Assembly (NCBI GenBank): GCA_938091165.1
Contig: CALKNK010000016.1
Span: forward strand, 1 to 64,000
Direction: 5' to 3'
DNA: 64,000 bases
Source of the DNA: an uncultured Ilumatobacter sp.
Lineage (GTDB): Bacteria; Actinomycetota; Acidimicrobiia; Acidimicrobiales; Ilumatobacteraceae
In this document: positions 25,378 to 33,475 of the stretch, in pieces
Numbering within the stretch: position 1 is the first letter of the stretch
Layout of the letters: the number at the start of each line of letters is the position of its first letter
The notes under the pieces: generated by a model
Told to the model about the DNA's origin: nothing
Database searches by the model: none
What the model saw: only the letters and a program-made list of their open reading frames with translations
Translations under genes and position numbers: made by a program

Positions 25378-26214
25378 ATGATGGACGCCATGGAGGATAT
25401 GAACCCGACATGCCAAGCATCAGTGCCTCCTCCTGCTCTGGAGTTACGCAACGTGCACCTGCATCGCGATGGCACTGAGGTGATCGACAAGATCAACTTA
25501 AGAGTTGAACGGGATCAACGTTGGGTGATTCTGGGTGCGAACGGATCGGGCAAGTCGAGCCTGATGCGCATCATGGCGCTGTACGACCATCCGACGTCGG
25601 GAACGGTCGACGTCCTTGGTCATCGTCTAGGCCAAACCGATGTCCGTATCCTTCGCCGCAGCGTCGGTTATGTCTCTGCTGCCCTCGCTGACCAGTTACG
25701 CCCAGAACTGGCCGTGATTGATGTCGTTCGGACCGCAAAGTTTGCGGCTCTTGAGCCTTGGTGGCACCGCTACGACGACGCTGATGCCGATCGGGCTCGC
25801 TTCTGTCTCGGCCAAATGGGTATCGAACAGTTTTCTGATCGGATGTTCGGCACGCTCTCATCAGGCGAGCAACAGCGGGTGTTGCTGGCCCGCTCGCTGA
25901 TGAACGATCCAGCAGTCGTGCTGCTCGACGAGCCGTCGGCGCGCCTCGACCTAGGCGGCCGCGAGCAATTGGTTCAGGCGCTGAGCGCGCTCGCTATCGA
26001 TGCCGGCGCAGCACCGCTCGTCATCGTCACTCACCACGTTGACGAAATTCCGAAGGGCATGACCCACGTCTTGATGCTTGCAGGCGGCAACGAGCTGGTA
26101 TCAGGGCCGATCGACTCGACGTTGACGGCTGAATCGTTGAGTGACTGCTTCGGACTTTCGCTCGACCTCGAGAGGCGAGCGTCAGGTCGGTTCAGCGCAT
26201 GGGCTCGGCACTAA
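25378..26214 (+). CDS. Stand-alone ABC transporter ATPase
   Basis: About 278 residues. Walker A GANGSGKSS, signature LSSGEQQRVLLARSL, Walker B VVLLDEPSARLD and the switch His in VTHHVDEI are intact. It resembles the single-domain ATPases sometimes annotated ModF/YlmA-like, with the unusual order of a Tyr-rich middle (ALEPWWHRYDDADAD). No permease or binding protein gene is near, so the transported substrate is unknown and it may not serve a transporter. The exact start is unsure: ATGs at 25378, 25381, 25390 and 25399 are all possible. The 3' end overlaps the convergent SRPBCC gene by 23 bp. Confidence 0.85.
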   Translation: MMDAMEDMNPTCQASVPPPALELRNVHLHRDGTEVIDKINLRVERDQRWVILGANGSGKSSLMRIMALYDHPTSGTVDVLGHRLGQTDVRILRRSVGYVSAALADQLRPELAVIDVVRTAKFAALEPWWHRYDDADADRARFCLGQMGIEQFSDRMFGTLSSGEQQRVLLARSLMNDPAVVLLDEPSARLDLGGREQLVQALSALAIDAGAAPLVIVTHHVDEIPKGMTHVLMLAGGNELVSGPIDSTLTAESLSDCFGLSLDLERRASGRFSAWARH

Positions 26215-26653
26215 CAAGGCCGATCAGACGTTCACTCCCCCGCCGGACGGCATCATCAAGCACACGCTGAAGGACCGCTCCACTCCACAGGCTTCCGCCG
26301 TACTGCAATTCCATTGTCAAGGTCGATTCAGCGAAGGCTGGCCCCGCACCGCTGTCAACTGTGGCACGCAAGACCCAAGTTGAGTGTTGTCGACTGTCAA
26401 GCTCTCTGCGTTCGAACGTCACACGGTGAGGCTCGTCATGCTCGATTCGGACCATACGCAACACCTTTGACCGAGCGAAGGGTCCGACCTCAGCACGCAG
26501 CTCCACCTGCCACGCCGACAATCCGCCTACCTCGGTGACCGGCCCAACGTGGTGAACAACGCTCATCCACTGCGGGTACACAGAAAGATCTTCGACCCAG
26601 GCAAAGAGACGATCAGCTCCACATGGAGCCGACAAGCTGCGGTGAATTTCCAC
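26192..26653 (-). CDS. SRPBCC family protein
   Basis: 153 residues from a GTG with AGGA five bases upstream. EIHRSLSAPCGADRLFAWVEDLSVYPQWMSVV is the classic start of a START-like (polyketide cyclase/dehydrase) fold, followed by alternating beta strands and the long C-terminal helix VLQRVLDDAVRRGSERLIGL. Such proteins bind hydrophobic ligands in a deep cavity; no reaction can be assigned. The last 23 bp overlap the end of the convergent ABC ATPase gene. It is preceded by the DUF3499 gene on the same strand. Confidence 0.8.
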   Translation of the reverse strand: MEIHRSLSAPCGADRLFAWVEDLSVYPQWMSVVHHVGPVTEVGGLSAWQVELRAEVGPFARSKVLRMVRIEHDEPHRVTFERRELDSRQHSTWVLRATVDSGAGPAFAESTLTMELQYGGSLWSGAVLQRVLDDAVRRGSERLIGLVSAEPMR

Positions 26654-26680
26654 GAGGTCCTGTCCCGGTAAACGACGCGA

Positions 26681-27190
26681 TCAAGATCGCGGACGGTTAT
26701 CGCCGCGGAAGGCACGGGCGAGGAGCGGACTACGCGCTGCGAGAAGCCCATCGAGGTCGTCGCCGTCGTCAAACGATGGCGACCATGAATCGGCTGGATC
26801 CACAGAACTAGATGCTTCAACGATCGGCTCAGCGGCGCCGACAGCTAGCCCCGCAGTGGTGTTCGGAGCTGCAGTTTCCTCAACGCCGAGTGCGAGCTGT
26901 TCGACATCAGAAGCGTCGACTGAGGCCATGCTTGCGGAACGACGGGAGCGGCGCCGCGTCTCCGTCGCCTCGGGCGGCCGAAAGAGATGAAGATCAGGCT
27001 CACGAAGATCGTCGAGCGTCCAGCTTCGGGGCACGACCATCGAGTCGGCGTGTCGACGACAAAGCACGCCCCCGCTTTCTCGCGTCACCGCTTCCAACTG
27101 ATCAAGCCAAAACACCAAATCATCTGGCCGCATCCCGTACGCAACTGAAGCTGTATCCGAGCACCCCGGTCGCTCGCACAGTCGCTCCAT
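26681..27190 (-). CDS. DUF3499 family protein
   Basis: 169 residues. The first 65 match DUF3499: two cysteines in CERPGCSDTASVAYG and a third with His in VLCRRHADSMVVPRSW, a likely zinc-binding beta domain. The rest is a low-complexity tail with a basic RRRSRRS patch and acidic Ser/Asp stretches, variable as usual. The family is restricted to actinobacteria and has no known function. TAGTGT lies eight bases before the ATG, suggesting a leaderless start. Confidence 0.8.
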   Translation of the reverse strand: MERLCERPGCSDTASVAYGMRPDDLVFWLDQLEAVTRESGGVLCRRHADSMVVPRSWTLDDLREPDLHLFRPPEATETRRRSRRSASMASVDASDVEQLALGVEETAAPNTTAGLAVGAAEPIVEASSSVDPADSWSPSFDDGDDLDGLLAARSPLLARAFRGDNRPRS

Positions 27191-27215
27191 CGCTCATGAC
27201 ACTAGTCCTCCTTGA

Positions 27216-27350
27216 CCACCGGCGCTGGATCCTCAGATTGAGAACGGCATCGAGTTCATCGAAGTCGAGAACGACGAAAGTCCCGAGCTCTGCAAATACT
27301 CCAACCGGAGCTCCCTTGCACTTGCCCTCAAGAATTCCGCCTACTTCTGA
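27216..27350 (+). pseudogene. Coding-like frame fragment without start codon
   Basis: Between the DUF3499 start and the DUF2071 relic, one plus-strand frame reads IENGIEFIEVENDESPELCK and then YSNRSSLALALKNSAYF to a TGA at 27350. It has no ATG or GTG after the preceding stop at 27215. Composition is that of a real protein 3' end. I do not recognise it; it may be the tail of a decayed gene or chance. Confidence 0.25.
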
Positions 27351-27590
27351 GCCGACCGGTCAGGGTTGACTCCGCTACGACCGACTCGAACTAGCCGTTT
27401 CGCATAGGCTGATTGACTCTTCAAGACGTTTCGGGCGCTCCTCTCTTATGGGCTCCGGCTGACCTCCATAACAGTGAGGCATAGGTTCCGCTCGCGCCAT
27501 TTCAAAAGCGCTGCGTGCGCCCGAAGCGGTTGCTGCTGATCGCGTACGTGTCCAACTTCTGGAACTCAACGCTGCTTTCGCAGGTCCTAC
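27337..27590 (+). pseudogene. Relic of a DUF2071 (YqjF-like) gene, strongly decayed
   Basis: The DNA aligns base by base with the relic at 34.94 kb and with the intact DUF2071 gene at 36727. In the homologous frame it reads G-stop-LRYDRLELA where the relative has GWLRNDWLELA; the Trp codon has become TGA (27367-27369). A shared block GCGCTCCTC, then TTGACCT, GAGGCAT and CCATTTCA (27450-27516) matches the other relic. Further on the frame reads PFQKRCVRPKRLLLI and YVSNFWNSTL, corresponding to the PFQMRGAKP and PSFWETN parts of the intact protein. Several stops and frame changes rule out function. It is 9.4 kb from the intact gene and in the same orientation. Confidence 0.7.
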
Positions 27591-27631
27591 ATGTTCGCTG
27601 TCTCGATTCCTCGCCCAAGGAAGCAGGGCCG

Positions 27632-27637
27632 TAGTTT
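27632..27637 (+). promoter_or_regulatory. -10 box, leaderless start of HExxH lipoprotein
   Basis: TAGTTT followed by seven bases and the GTG at 27645. This decides the start in favour of GTG and yields a proper signal peptide. Confidence 0.5.
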
Positions 27638-27644
27638 GAAAGGA

Positions 27645-28988
27645 GTGAAAAAATCAATGATGGGAGCTGTGGCACTTTCCTCAGCCATTATTGCGGCCGC
27701 ATGCAGCAGCAACGAAGCGGCCACACCAGCACCGGTCGAATCAGAGCTTGCCGCAGATCCTGTCGGTGAATTTGCCGACGAACCTGTCGTCGAGTCGGAA
27801 ATCGATTCGAATGATGCAGCATCCGACGCCAACGGTGTGAGCACGGGAAATATCGATGTTGCCGCTGCAGGGCAGGGCGACGAAGAACCTCAGATGTCAT
27901 TCGGGGAGTGTCTCGGCGATGAGGAGATGTGCTGGGAATGGAGCAGCGAGGCCGAAAATAGTCCTGATTGCGGTCCGTCAAACGATCATGACTATTGCTG
28001 GCAATACAAGGTGTACAAGCCATTCGTCTCGCTTGATCCGGAGGATCCGAGCACCAGTCCTATCGACGCCGATGCTCAATCTCGGGCGCAACGCCTTGTG
28101 GATTTAGGGTGGAATTCGACCGTCGACTCCGAAGCGACCTACTTTGCGACCTCCGACCTTCGAGAGTCTGACCTTGAGATCGTCCGTGCCGGTATTCGCG
28201 CCGCTGAGCAATACCTCGGCACCTACGGGCCGATGCGGGTGTACGTCATTGGATCAGACGAGGAGGTCACCGAGCCAGCAATCAACGACTACTGCGCCTG
28301 GGCATACAATCCCGACCTTGAAGAACATTGCCGGTCCGACCAGGGTGTCGCCATCTGGGAGATAGCCCACTACCAGGGCGCCAACGCCTTCGCTCAGCAC
28401 AGCCGGTCCAGAAGCACCCCCACTCAGTCTTTCGTGATCGGCAACCCAGCCCAGTTGGGCGCCGCTGACGGTGCGAAAATCGCCGCCCACGAGTATGTGC
28501 ATGTTTACCAAGCTGCCCATCAGTTGTACGAGAGGGCCGACGAGTACGGATTAGACATGCCGAGATGGCTCGAGGAGGGCGCAGCGGAGTTTCTCGCTCT
28601 CTACTTGGCCGACCAGAACGGGTGGTTGTCGTTCACAGAACGCATGGAGGAGGCACTTGACGGGGCTCTTGACTTGCGCACGACGGTTCCAAATCTGACA
28701 ATTGCCGACATCGCCGACGACCGACAGCTTGAGCGAGTGAACGACTACTGCGGTCTTTGCTTTGGCGTGCTCCAATATGAGACCGGCCAGTGGGCGACAG
28801 CTTGGCTAGCGAACAAAACGTCTGTCGATGAAGTGTTCCACGGGTTCTTCCCCCGAACGTACGAACATGGCCTCGACCGGGCCTTCGAGCTTTCCTTCGG
28901 CCTGTCGATCGACGAGTTCATGGTGCAGTTTGAAGACTTTCTCCAATTACCTCGCTCTCAGCAGACGGCAATCCTACCGACTCCATAA
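27645..28988 (+). CDS. Lipoprotein with HExxH metallopeptidase-like domain
   Basis: 447 residues. The start MKKSMMGAVALSSAIIAAAC is a lipoprotein signal peptide; the Cys after IIAAA would be lipidated and the protein anchored outside the membrane. A Glu/Ala-rich linker follows, then a Cys-rich segment (ECLGDEEMCWEW, CGPSNDHDYCWQYK). The domain core has HEYVH at 282-286 and, 29 residues on, EEGAAEF with Glu at 315, the layout of gluzincin zinc peptidases. GLCFGVLQYETGQWATAWLA and SFGLSIDEFMVQFEDFL end the domain as in DUF2268/collagenase-like or peptidase MA superfamily members. No specific family is recognised and the substrate is unknown. The DUF2071 relic lies just upstream. Confidence 0.75.
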   Translation: MKKSMMGAVALSSAIIAAACSSNEAATPAPVESELAADPVGEFADEPVVESEIDSNDAASDANGVSTGNIDVAAAGQGDEEPQMSFGECLGDEEMCWEWSSEAENSPDCGPSNDHDYCWQYKVYKPFVSLDPEDPSTSPIDADAQSRAQRLVDLGWNSTVDSEATYFATSDLRESDLEIVRAGIRAAEQYLGTYGPMRVYVIGSDEEVTEPAINDYCAWAYNPDLEEHCRSDQGVAIWEIAHYQGANAFAQHSRSRSTPTQSFVIGNPAQLGAADGAKIAAHEYVHVYQAAHQLYERADEYGLDMPRWLEEGAAEFLALYLADQNGWLSFTERMEEALDGALDLRTTVPNLTIADIADDRQLERVNDYCGLCFGVLQYETGQWATAWLANKTSVDEVFHGFFPRTYEHGLDRAFELSFGLSIDEFMVQFEDFLQLPRSQQTAILPTP

Positions 28989-29133
28989 GCCTGACTGATT
29001 TCGACTGAGCCGAGGAAATCGTTGTACGAAATGGGCCCAAAATGCAGCGGCCCCTCCCGTTCGCGGCGCCTTACCCCTGAGGTAGCCCGCACACCGTTTT
29101 AAGAGGAGTCGAATCGGGGCAGTCGGCTTCATT

Positions 29134-29160
29134 TTGCCGATACGACAATGAAATCGGCAA
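29134..29160 (-). terminator. Possible terminator after tRNA-Val(CAC)
   Basis: TTGCCGAT (29134-29141) and ATCGGCAA (29153-29160) form perfect 8-base arms around 11 bases. It lies 25 bp past the tRNA 3' end. The T-run is weak. The stretch 28989-29133 shows nothing else. Confidence 0.45.
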
Positions 29161-29184
29161 TCTCTAGGTCGGCATTTTCACGGG

Positions 29185-29257
29185 TGGGCGATACAGGCAT
29201 CGATCCTGTGACCTCCTCGGTGTGAACGAGGCGCTCTACCATCTGAGCTAATCGCCC
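29185..29257 (-). tRNA. tRNA-Val (anticodon CAC)
   Basis: Acceptor GGGCGAT pairs with ATCGCCC; anticodon stem CCTCG/CGAGG encloses TTCACAC, so the anticodon is CAC (codon GUG). Discriminator A, no encoded CCA. The T-loop reads ATCGATG in place of the usual TTCGANN, a small departure at the first base. Confidence 0.93.
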
Positions 29258-29300
29258 GTACGACCCCGAAACTTATCAGTGCATCACGAATAACCACTGG

Positions 29301-29918
29301 TCAATCCGGCAGTTCAACACAGGCCACCCCCATGCCTTGCCGGTCGCGATGCGGTGCGGTGAGGCCCGGGCAAGTGCCATCGAATGGAATGAACGCACGA
29401 ACTACCAGATCAGATTCGCTCGCACACAATATTTCGCGGGCATCGCCGTTGCGTTGGATCTCAACGCAGTCACCAGTGCGAAGGATCCCATCCGGCCCCA
29501 CCTCATTGTCAACACCCCCAAACTGGGCCAGCACCAAAATGCCAACTACGGCGAATGACCCAAACACCAACAACGATCGCCATGGCACACGGGCCGGGCG
29601 GTCCATGTAGGGGCGCACAGCATCCCACTGCTCATCAGGTTCTACTGTGCTCCTACTCGGGTACCCGGCGCTGGTTGGGCCTCGACCGCGGATCGTTGCG
29701 TCAAGCGAGCGGTCATACAGTGCGCGACGGCCCGGATCGATGAGAACTCGGTAGGCCTCATTAATAACAGACATGTCTGGACCGCCCGACACAGCTGATG
29801 AATTGGCGATGCGGTCAGGGTGATGATCTCTCGCAAGGCGTCGATAGGCGACACGGACCGTGTCGTTGTCGGCATCGGACTCAATGCCGAGCACGTGGTA
29901 GTGGGTTTGCACAGGCAC
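29301..29918 (-). CDS. Membrane-anchored J-domain protein
   Basis: 205 residues from a GTG. The first 70 are a J domain (THYHVLGIESDADNDTVRVA) with the essential HPD at 33-35, which stimulates DnaK. A basic/Pro linker precedes one membrane helix (SLLVFGSFAVVGILVLAQF, about 113-131). The outer C-terminal part has three Cys (GDCVEI, ILCASES, GVACVELPD) and would lie outside the cytoplasm. It lacks the Gly/Phe and zinc domains of DnaJ, so it is a type III J-protein that recruits DnaK to the membrane. Client unknown. Confidence 0.85.
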   Translation of the reverse strand: MPVQTHYHVLGIESDADNDTVRVAYRRLARDHHPDRIANSSAVSGGPDMSVINEAYRVLIDPGRRALYDRSLDATIRGRGPTSAGYPSRSTVEPDEQWDAVRPYMDRPARVPWRSLLVFGSFAVVGILVLAQFGGVDNEVGPDGILRTGDCVEIQRNGDAREILCASESDLVVRAFIPFDGTCPGLTAPHRDRQGMGVACVELPD

Positions 29919-29983
29919 TCGCTCCCGACGCTAACGGTCTCGGCGCAGCAGGGCGCATCGTGCCGCACCAAACGGTGGGGCGT

Positions 29984-30430
29984 TCAATCGACAATTGTGC
30001 GGAGCACCAACTGTGATTCGGTGCGGGCCACCACCTCATCGGCGCGCAACCATCGGACAAAGCGGTCAAGGCCGTCTGCACCAACACATTCCACGATGAC
30101 CTTGTAGTCCGCAGATCCAGTGACGTACGCAGCAAACACCACTTCATCACGGGCCTCGACTCGGGCCTCAAAGGCGTCCGCGCCATCGCCTGGCACAAGA
30201 CTCACGTCGACAATCGCGCGTACGGTGCGCCCTACCATTGCCGGATCAATGCGTGCCTCATAACCTTGGATCACACCTCGATGCTCGAGTCGACGAACAC
30301 GCTCGGCCACCGACGTCGGCGCAAGATGCACGCGTTCACCCAGTTCCCGCCAACTGATCCGAGCCTCACGACGCATCTCACACAGGATTCGATTGTCAAT
30401 ACTATCTACGGCCAACGATATCTCAGTCAC
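29984..30430 (-). CDS. Lrp/AsnC family transcriptional regulator
   Basis: 148 residues from a GTG. The N-terminal helix-turn-helix (IDNRILCEMRREARISWREL, RVHLAPTSVAERVRRLEHRGVI) is followed by the RAM ligand-binding domain (VVFAAYVTGSADYKVIVEC). Such regulators sense amino acids. The gene is divergent from alanine dehydrogenase with 63 bp between, so control of ald in response to alanine, as for AldR in mycobacteria, is likely. CATAAT exactly six bases before the GTG indicates a leaderless start. Confidence 0.92.
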   Translation of the reverse strand: MTEISLAVDSIDNRILCEMRREARISWRELGERVHLAPTSVAERVRRLEHRGVIQGYEARIDPAMVGRTVRAIVDVSLVPGDGADAFEARVEARDEVVFAAYVTGSADYKVIVECVGADGLDRFVRWLRADEVVARTESQLVLRTIVD

Positions 30431-30493
30431 GATGACATTATGACATGGTTATCAGCCCGGAACGAGTGCAGCTGAGAGCGCACAATTGGAAGC
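30431..30493. promoter_or_regulatory. lrp/ald divergent promoter region
   Basis: Two leaderless promoters: CATAAT (30442-30437, minus) six bases before lrp, and CACAAT (30481-30486, plus) seven bases before ald. A direct repeat TGACAT-TA-TGACAT at 30433-30446 overlaps the lrp box and is a candidate Lrp site. Confidence 0.5.
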
Positions 30494-31630
30494 ATGTCAA
30501 CTACGGCTGCCACACCAGCGATCTCAACCGTCGGCGTTCCGACCGAAATCAAAACAGCGGAGCACCGCGTGGCTCTCACTCCCGATGGGGTGCGCGAGCT
30601 GGATGCCCGCGGCATCAAGGTTCACGTGCAGACCGGAGCAGGCATGGGCGCGTCAATTACCGACGACGATTACGCAGCAGCCGGCGCGAGCATTGTGCCG
30701 ACCGCAGCCGACGCCTGGTCGCAAGAAATGGTGGTCAAGGTCAAAGAACCGAAAGCCGAAGAGTTCCAGTTTCTACGCAAGGACCTGACCTTGTTCACCT
30801 ACCTCCACCTGGCGGCTTATCCAGCCGTCGCTGAGGCGTTGCTCAAATCAAAGACAACGAGCGTCGCATACGAAACTGTCCAACTCGCCAATGGGGCACT
30901 CCCTCTTCTGGCACCGATGAGCGAAGTAGCTGGACGATTGGCTCCTCAGATGGGCGCACATTTCCTCGAACGCCATAAAGGCGGACGCGGCGTCTTGATG
31001 GGTGGCGTTCCGGGCGTCAGCCCGGCCAAGGTCGTCGTGCTCGGCGCCGGCAACGTCGGCTGGAGCTCAGCCGTCATCGCCGCCGGCATGGAAGCCGAAG
31101 TCACCGTGCTCGACATGAACGTCGAGCGGCTGCGATACGTCGATCAGATTCACAAGGGCCGCATCTCCACACTCGCGTCTAATCAAGGCTCGGTCGAGCG
31201 CACCGTCATGGAGGCCGACCTCGTGATTGGCGCAGTCCTCGTTGCCGGCGGGCGAGCTCCCGTCGTCGTCAGCAACGATCTCGTCAAACAAATGAAACCA
31301 CGTGCTGTCATTGTCGACGTTGCCGTCGACCAAGGCGGATGTATTGCCACAACACGCGAAACCACCCACGACGATCCCGTCTACGAAGTGCATGGCGTTG
31401 TGCATTACGCCGTCGGCAACATGCCCGGCGCTGTCCCTCGGACGAGCACCTACGCGCTGACCAATGCAACGCTGCCATTCCAGCTTCAGGTCGCACTCCA
31501 CGGCGCCGTCGAAGCCGGCCGACGCGACGCCGCGATCAGGCATGGCATCAACACCGTCAACGGTCAACACACCAACGCCATTGTGGCCGAGTCGCTTGAC
31601 GCCACCGCCGTCGACGTCTTTGAGGCATGA
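30494..31630 (+). CDS. ald: Alanine dehydrogenase
   Basis: 378 residues. The start VGVPTEIKTAEHRVALTPDG, the catalytic Lys in MVVKVKEP, the HLAAYPAVAEALL helix, the Rossmann loop VVVLGAGNVGWSSAVIAAGM and VDVAVDQGGCIATTRETTH are all as in L-alanine dehydrogenases. It interconverts alanine with pyruvate and ammonia using NAD+, and supports use of alanine or redox balance at low oxygen. The divergent Lrp-type gene is its likely regulator. Confidence 0.95.
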   Translation: MSTTAATPAISTVGVPTEIKTAEHRVALTPDGVRELDARGIKVHVQTGAGMGASITDDDYAAAGASIVPTAADAWSQEMVVKVKEPKAEEFQFLRKDLTLFTYLHLAAYPAVAEALLKSKTTSVAYETVQLANGALPLLAPMSEVAGRLAPQMGAHFLERHKGGRGVLMGGVPGVSPAKVVVLGAGNVGWSSAVIAAGMEAEVTVLDMNVERLRYVDQIHKGRISTLASNQGSVERTVMEADLVIGAVLVAGGRAPVVVSNDLVKQMKPRAVIVDVAVDQGGCIATTRETTHDDPVYEVHGVVHYAVGNMPGAVPRTSTYALTNATLPFQLQVALHGAVEAGRRDAAIRHGINTVNGQHTNAIVAESLDATAVDVFEA

Positions 31631-31684
31631 CCGCCGAGCACACCCGACTCTGAGCCCAATACCTCACACCGACCGTGCACTACC

Positions 31685-31690
31685 TAACAT
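31685..31690 (+). promoter_or_regulatory. -10 box, leaderless start of P450
   Basis: TAACAT followed by six bases and the ATG at 31697. Confidence 0.55.
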
Positions 31691-31696
31691 CCCGGT

Positions 31697-32926
31697 ATGG
31701 GAATCACGATGGTCGACCAACTCGACATTCCAACAGTCGATCCTGCGACTTTCGAGATGTCACACAACGAAGCGCTTGCGTCAATGACGCAGCTTGCTGA
31801 CGACACTTGGATCGCTAAAAGCCTGTTCGGCTACTCGATTCTGACCTATGCAGACGCCACTTCAATCCTGCGTGACAAGCGGTGGCACAACGCGGCATCG
31901 AAGATCCCCGAGATGCGTGGCATCACAGACCCAGAGCTCATCGGCAATTCCGACAAGCCGTCAATCCTTGCTGCCGAAGGCGACGCACACACTCGGTTGC
32001 GCCGCCTTGTCGCAAAAGCGTTCTCCCCCCGGTCGGCCGACCGGCTGCGACCATTCATGCGCGAGGTGATGAACGGGCTCATCGATCCAGTTGCCCCGAC
32101 CGGCTCCGCCGACATCGTGGCTGACATCACCGAGCCCTACCCAATTCCGATTATCTGCGAGTTGCTCGGCGCACCAAAGCAGGACTGGCAGCTGTTCTCA
32201 CGATGGGCCGAGGACGTTCTCCGGATCTTCAACGGCACGGTGCTCGACGAACTTGACATCATCAAGAGGGCTCGCACCGAGCTAACCGAGTACACGATCC
32301 AAATGATCGCCGATCGGCGCAACGATCCGCGGGAGGATCTACTCACCGACCTGATCGCTGCCGAAGAGGACGGCGACACGCTCGACACCGAAGAACTCGT
32401 AATGATGGTCAACGCTGTGATCATCGGCGGCACCGACACAACTCGCAATCAGCTCGGTTGCTCAGTGGCGCTCTTCGCTGAACATCCCAACCAGTGGAAG
32501 CTGCTCGCCGACGACCCCAAGCTCGCACCTCGTGCCATCGAAGAGTCGATGCGTCACTTTGGCGCAATTCGGGGGACGGGTCGGTTTGCTAGCGAGGACA
32601 TCGTCTATCGAGACATTCTTTTCCCAGCAGGCACCTTTGTGTTCCCGTCCATGGCCACCGGCAATCGCGACGAGTCAGTGTTCCCTAATGCCAACTCATT
32701 CGACATTCGCAAAGAGCCAGCAGGTAGCCCTCATCTGACCCTGGGGTCGGGCATTCACTACTGCCTCGGAGCTTGGCTAGCACGTGCCGAACTCCAAGAG
32801 GCCCTCCCAATCCTCGCTCGCCGGATGCCAGACCTTGCTCTAGCCGATGGCGTGAAGTGGAAGCCCCCAGGAACGGCCATCTTCGGTCCCGACCGCCTAC
32901 CGGTCACCTTCACTCCCACTGCCTGA
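31697..32926 (+). CDS. Cytochrome P450
   Basis: 409 residues. The I-helix AVIIGGTDTTRNQ, the ExxR motif in EESMRHFGAIRG and the heme loop LGSGIHYCLGAWLAR (Leu replacing the usual first Phe, Cys as heme ligand) identify a soluble bacterial P450. It would oxidise a small hydrophobic substrate with electrons from a ferredoxin. No ferredoxin or reductase gene is adjacent. Family and substrate cannot be decided by eye. It stands alone between ald and the convergent arfB gene. Confidence 0.93.
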   Translation: MGITMVDQLDIPTVDPATFEMSHNEALASMTQLADDTWIAKSLFGYSILTYADATSILRDKRWHNAASKIPEMRGITDPELIGNSDKPSILAAEGDAHTRLRRLVAKAFSPRSADRLRPFMREVMNGLIDPVAPTGSADIVADITEPYPIPIICELLGAPKQDWQLFSRWAEDVLRIFNGTVLDELDIIKRARTELTEYTIQMIADRRNDPREDLLTDLIAAEEDGDTLDTEELVMMVNAVIIGGTDTTRNQLGCSVALFAEHPNQWKLLADDPKLAPRAIEESMRHFGAIRGTGRFASEDIVYRDILFPAGTFVFPSMATGNRDESVFPNANSFDIRKEPAGSPHLTLGSGIHYCLGAWLARAELQEALPILARRMPDLALADGVKWKPPGTAIFGPDRLPVTFTPTA

Positions 32927-32974
32927 TTCACTGACCCACCCAAACGATCAGAGACGCAGCCAGCACATTTCCGA

Positions 32975-33400
32975 CTAGTCCTCTCGTTCTGGACGTTTGC
33001 GCTGCCGCTTGACCTCAGACCTTTCAGACTTTGCTTGCAAACGGCGCCGTTGTGAGCCGCTCGTTGGCCTTGTTGCCCGGCGGCGTCGCTGAACCTGAAG
33101 CGATCCCCGCAGTTTGGCAGCGAGCCGCTCTTCAGCAATCGTGCGGTTCCTGAGTTGTGACCGCTCATCATCGGCAACCACGCGGACCATTTCACCAAGC
33201 TTGCTGATCACGCGCTCACGTTGGGCTTCAGTGAAGGCCGACGACATTGTGACGTCAAACGTCAGCTCGACGCGCGTCGCTGCTTTGTTTGCGTGCTGGC
33301 CTCCTGGACCGCCCGAGGCACTGAAAGCGGTAACGAGTTCGTAGCGCGGGATGCGAACTGCATCAGACACCACCAATCGATCATCCCCTTCGGCACCCAT
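32975..33400 (-). CDS. arfB: Ribosome-rescue hydrolase ArfB (YaeJ/ICT1-like)
   Basis: 141 residues. The GGQ motif (residues 33-35, in ASGGPGGQHANKAATRVEL) is the peptidyl-tRNA hydrolase loop of class I release factors. No codon-recognition domain is present. The C-terminus is a long basic tail (RRRRATR, QRKRPERED) that enters the empty mRNA channel of stalled ribosomes. It frees ribosomes stalled without a stop codon. AACACT six bases before the ATG suggests a leaderless start. Divergent from the LLM gene. Confidence 0.92.
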   Translation of the reverse strand: MGAEGDDRLVVSDAVRIPRYELVTAFSASGGPGGQHANKAATRVELTFDVTMSSAFTEAQRERVISKLGEMVRVVADDERSQLRNRTIAEERLAAKLRGSLQVQRRRRATRPTSGSQRRRLQAKSERSEVKRQRKRPERED

Positions 33401-33463
33401 GGGACCAGTGTTGCATTGGTCACCGTCTTGAAGCCGGACTGACTGCGAGATCGTGAGCTCACC

Positions 33464-33469
33464 TACGGT
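33464..33469 (+). promoter_or_regulatory. -10 box, leaderless start of LLM gene
   Basis: TACGGT followed by six bases and the ATG at 33476. Confidence 0.55.
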
Positions 33470-33475
33470 TGGAAC

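Noticed and set aside
27375..27569. 64-codon minus-strand open frame
   Set aside because: It is antisense to the DUF2071 relic and resembles frames antisense to the other relic only because the DNA is homologous.
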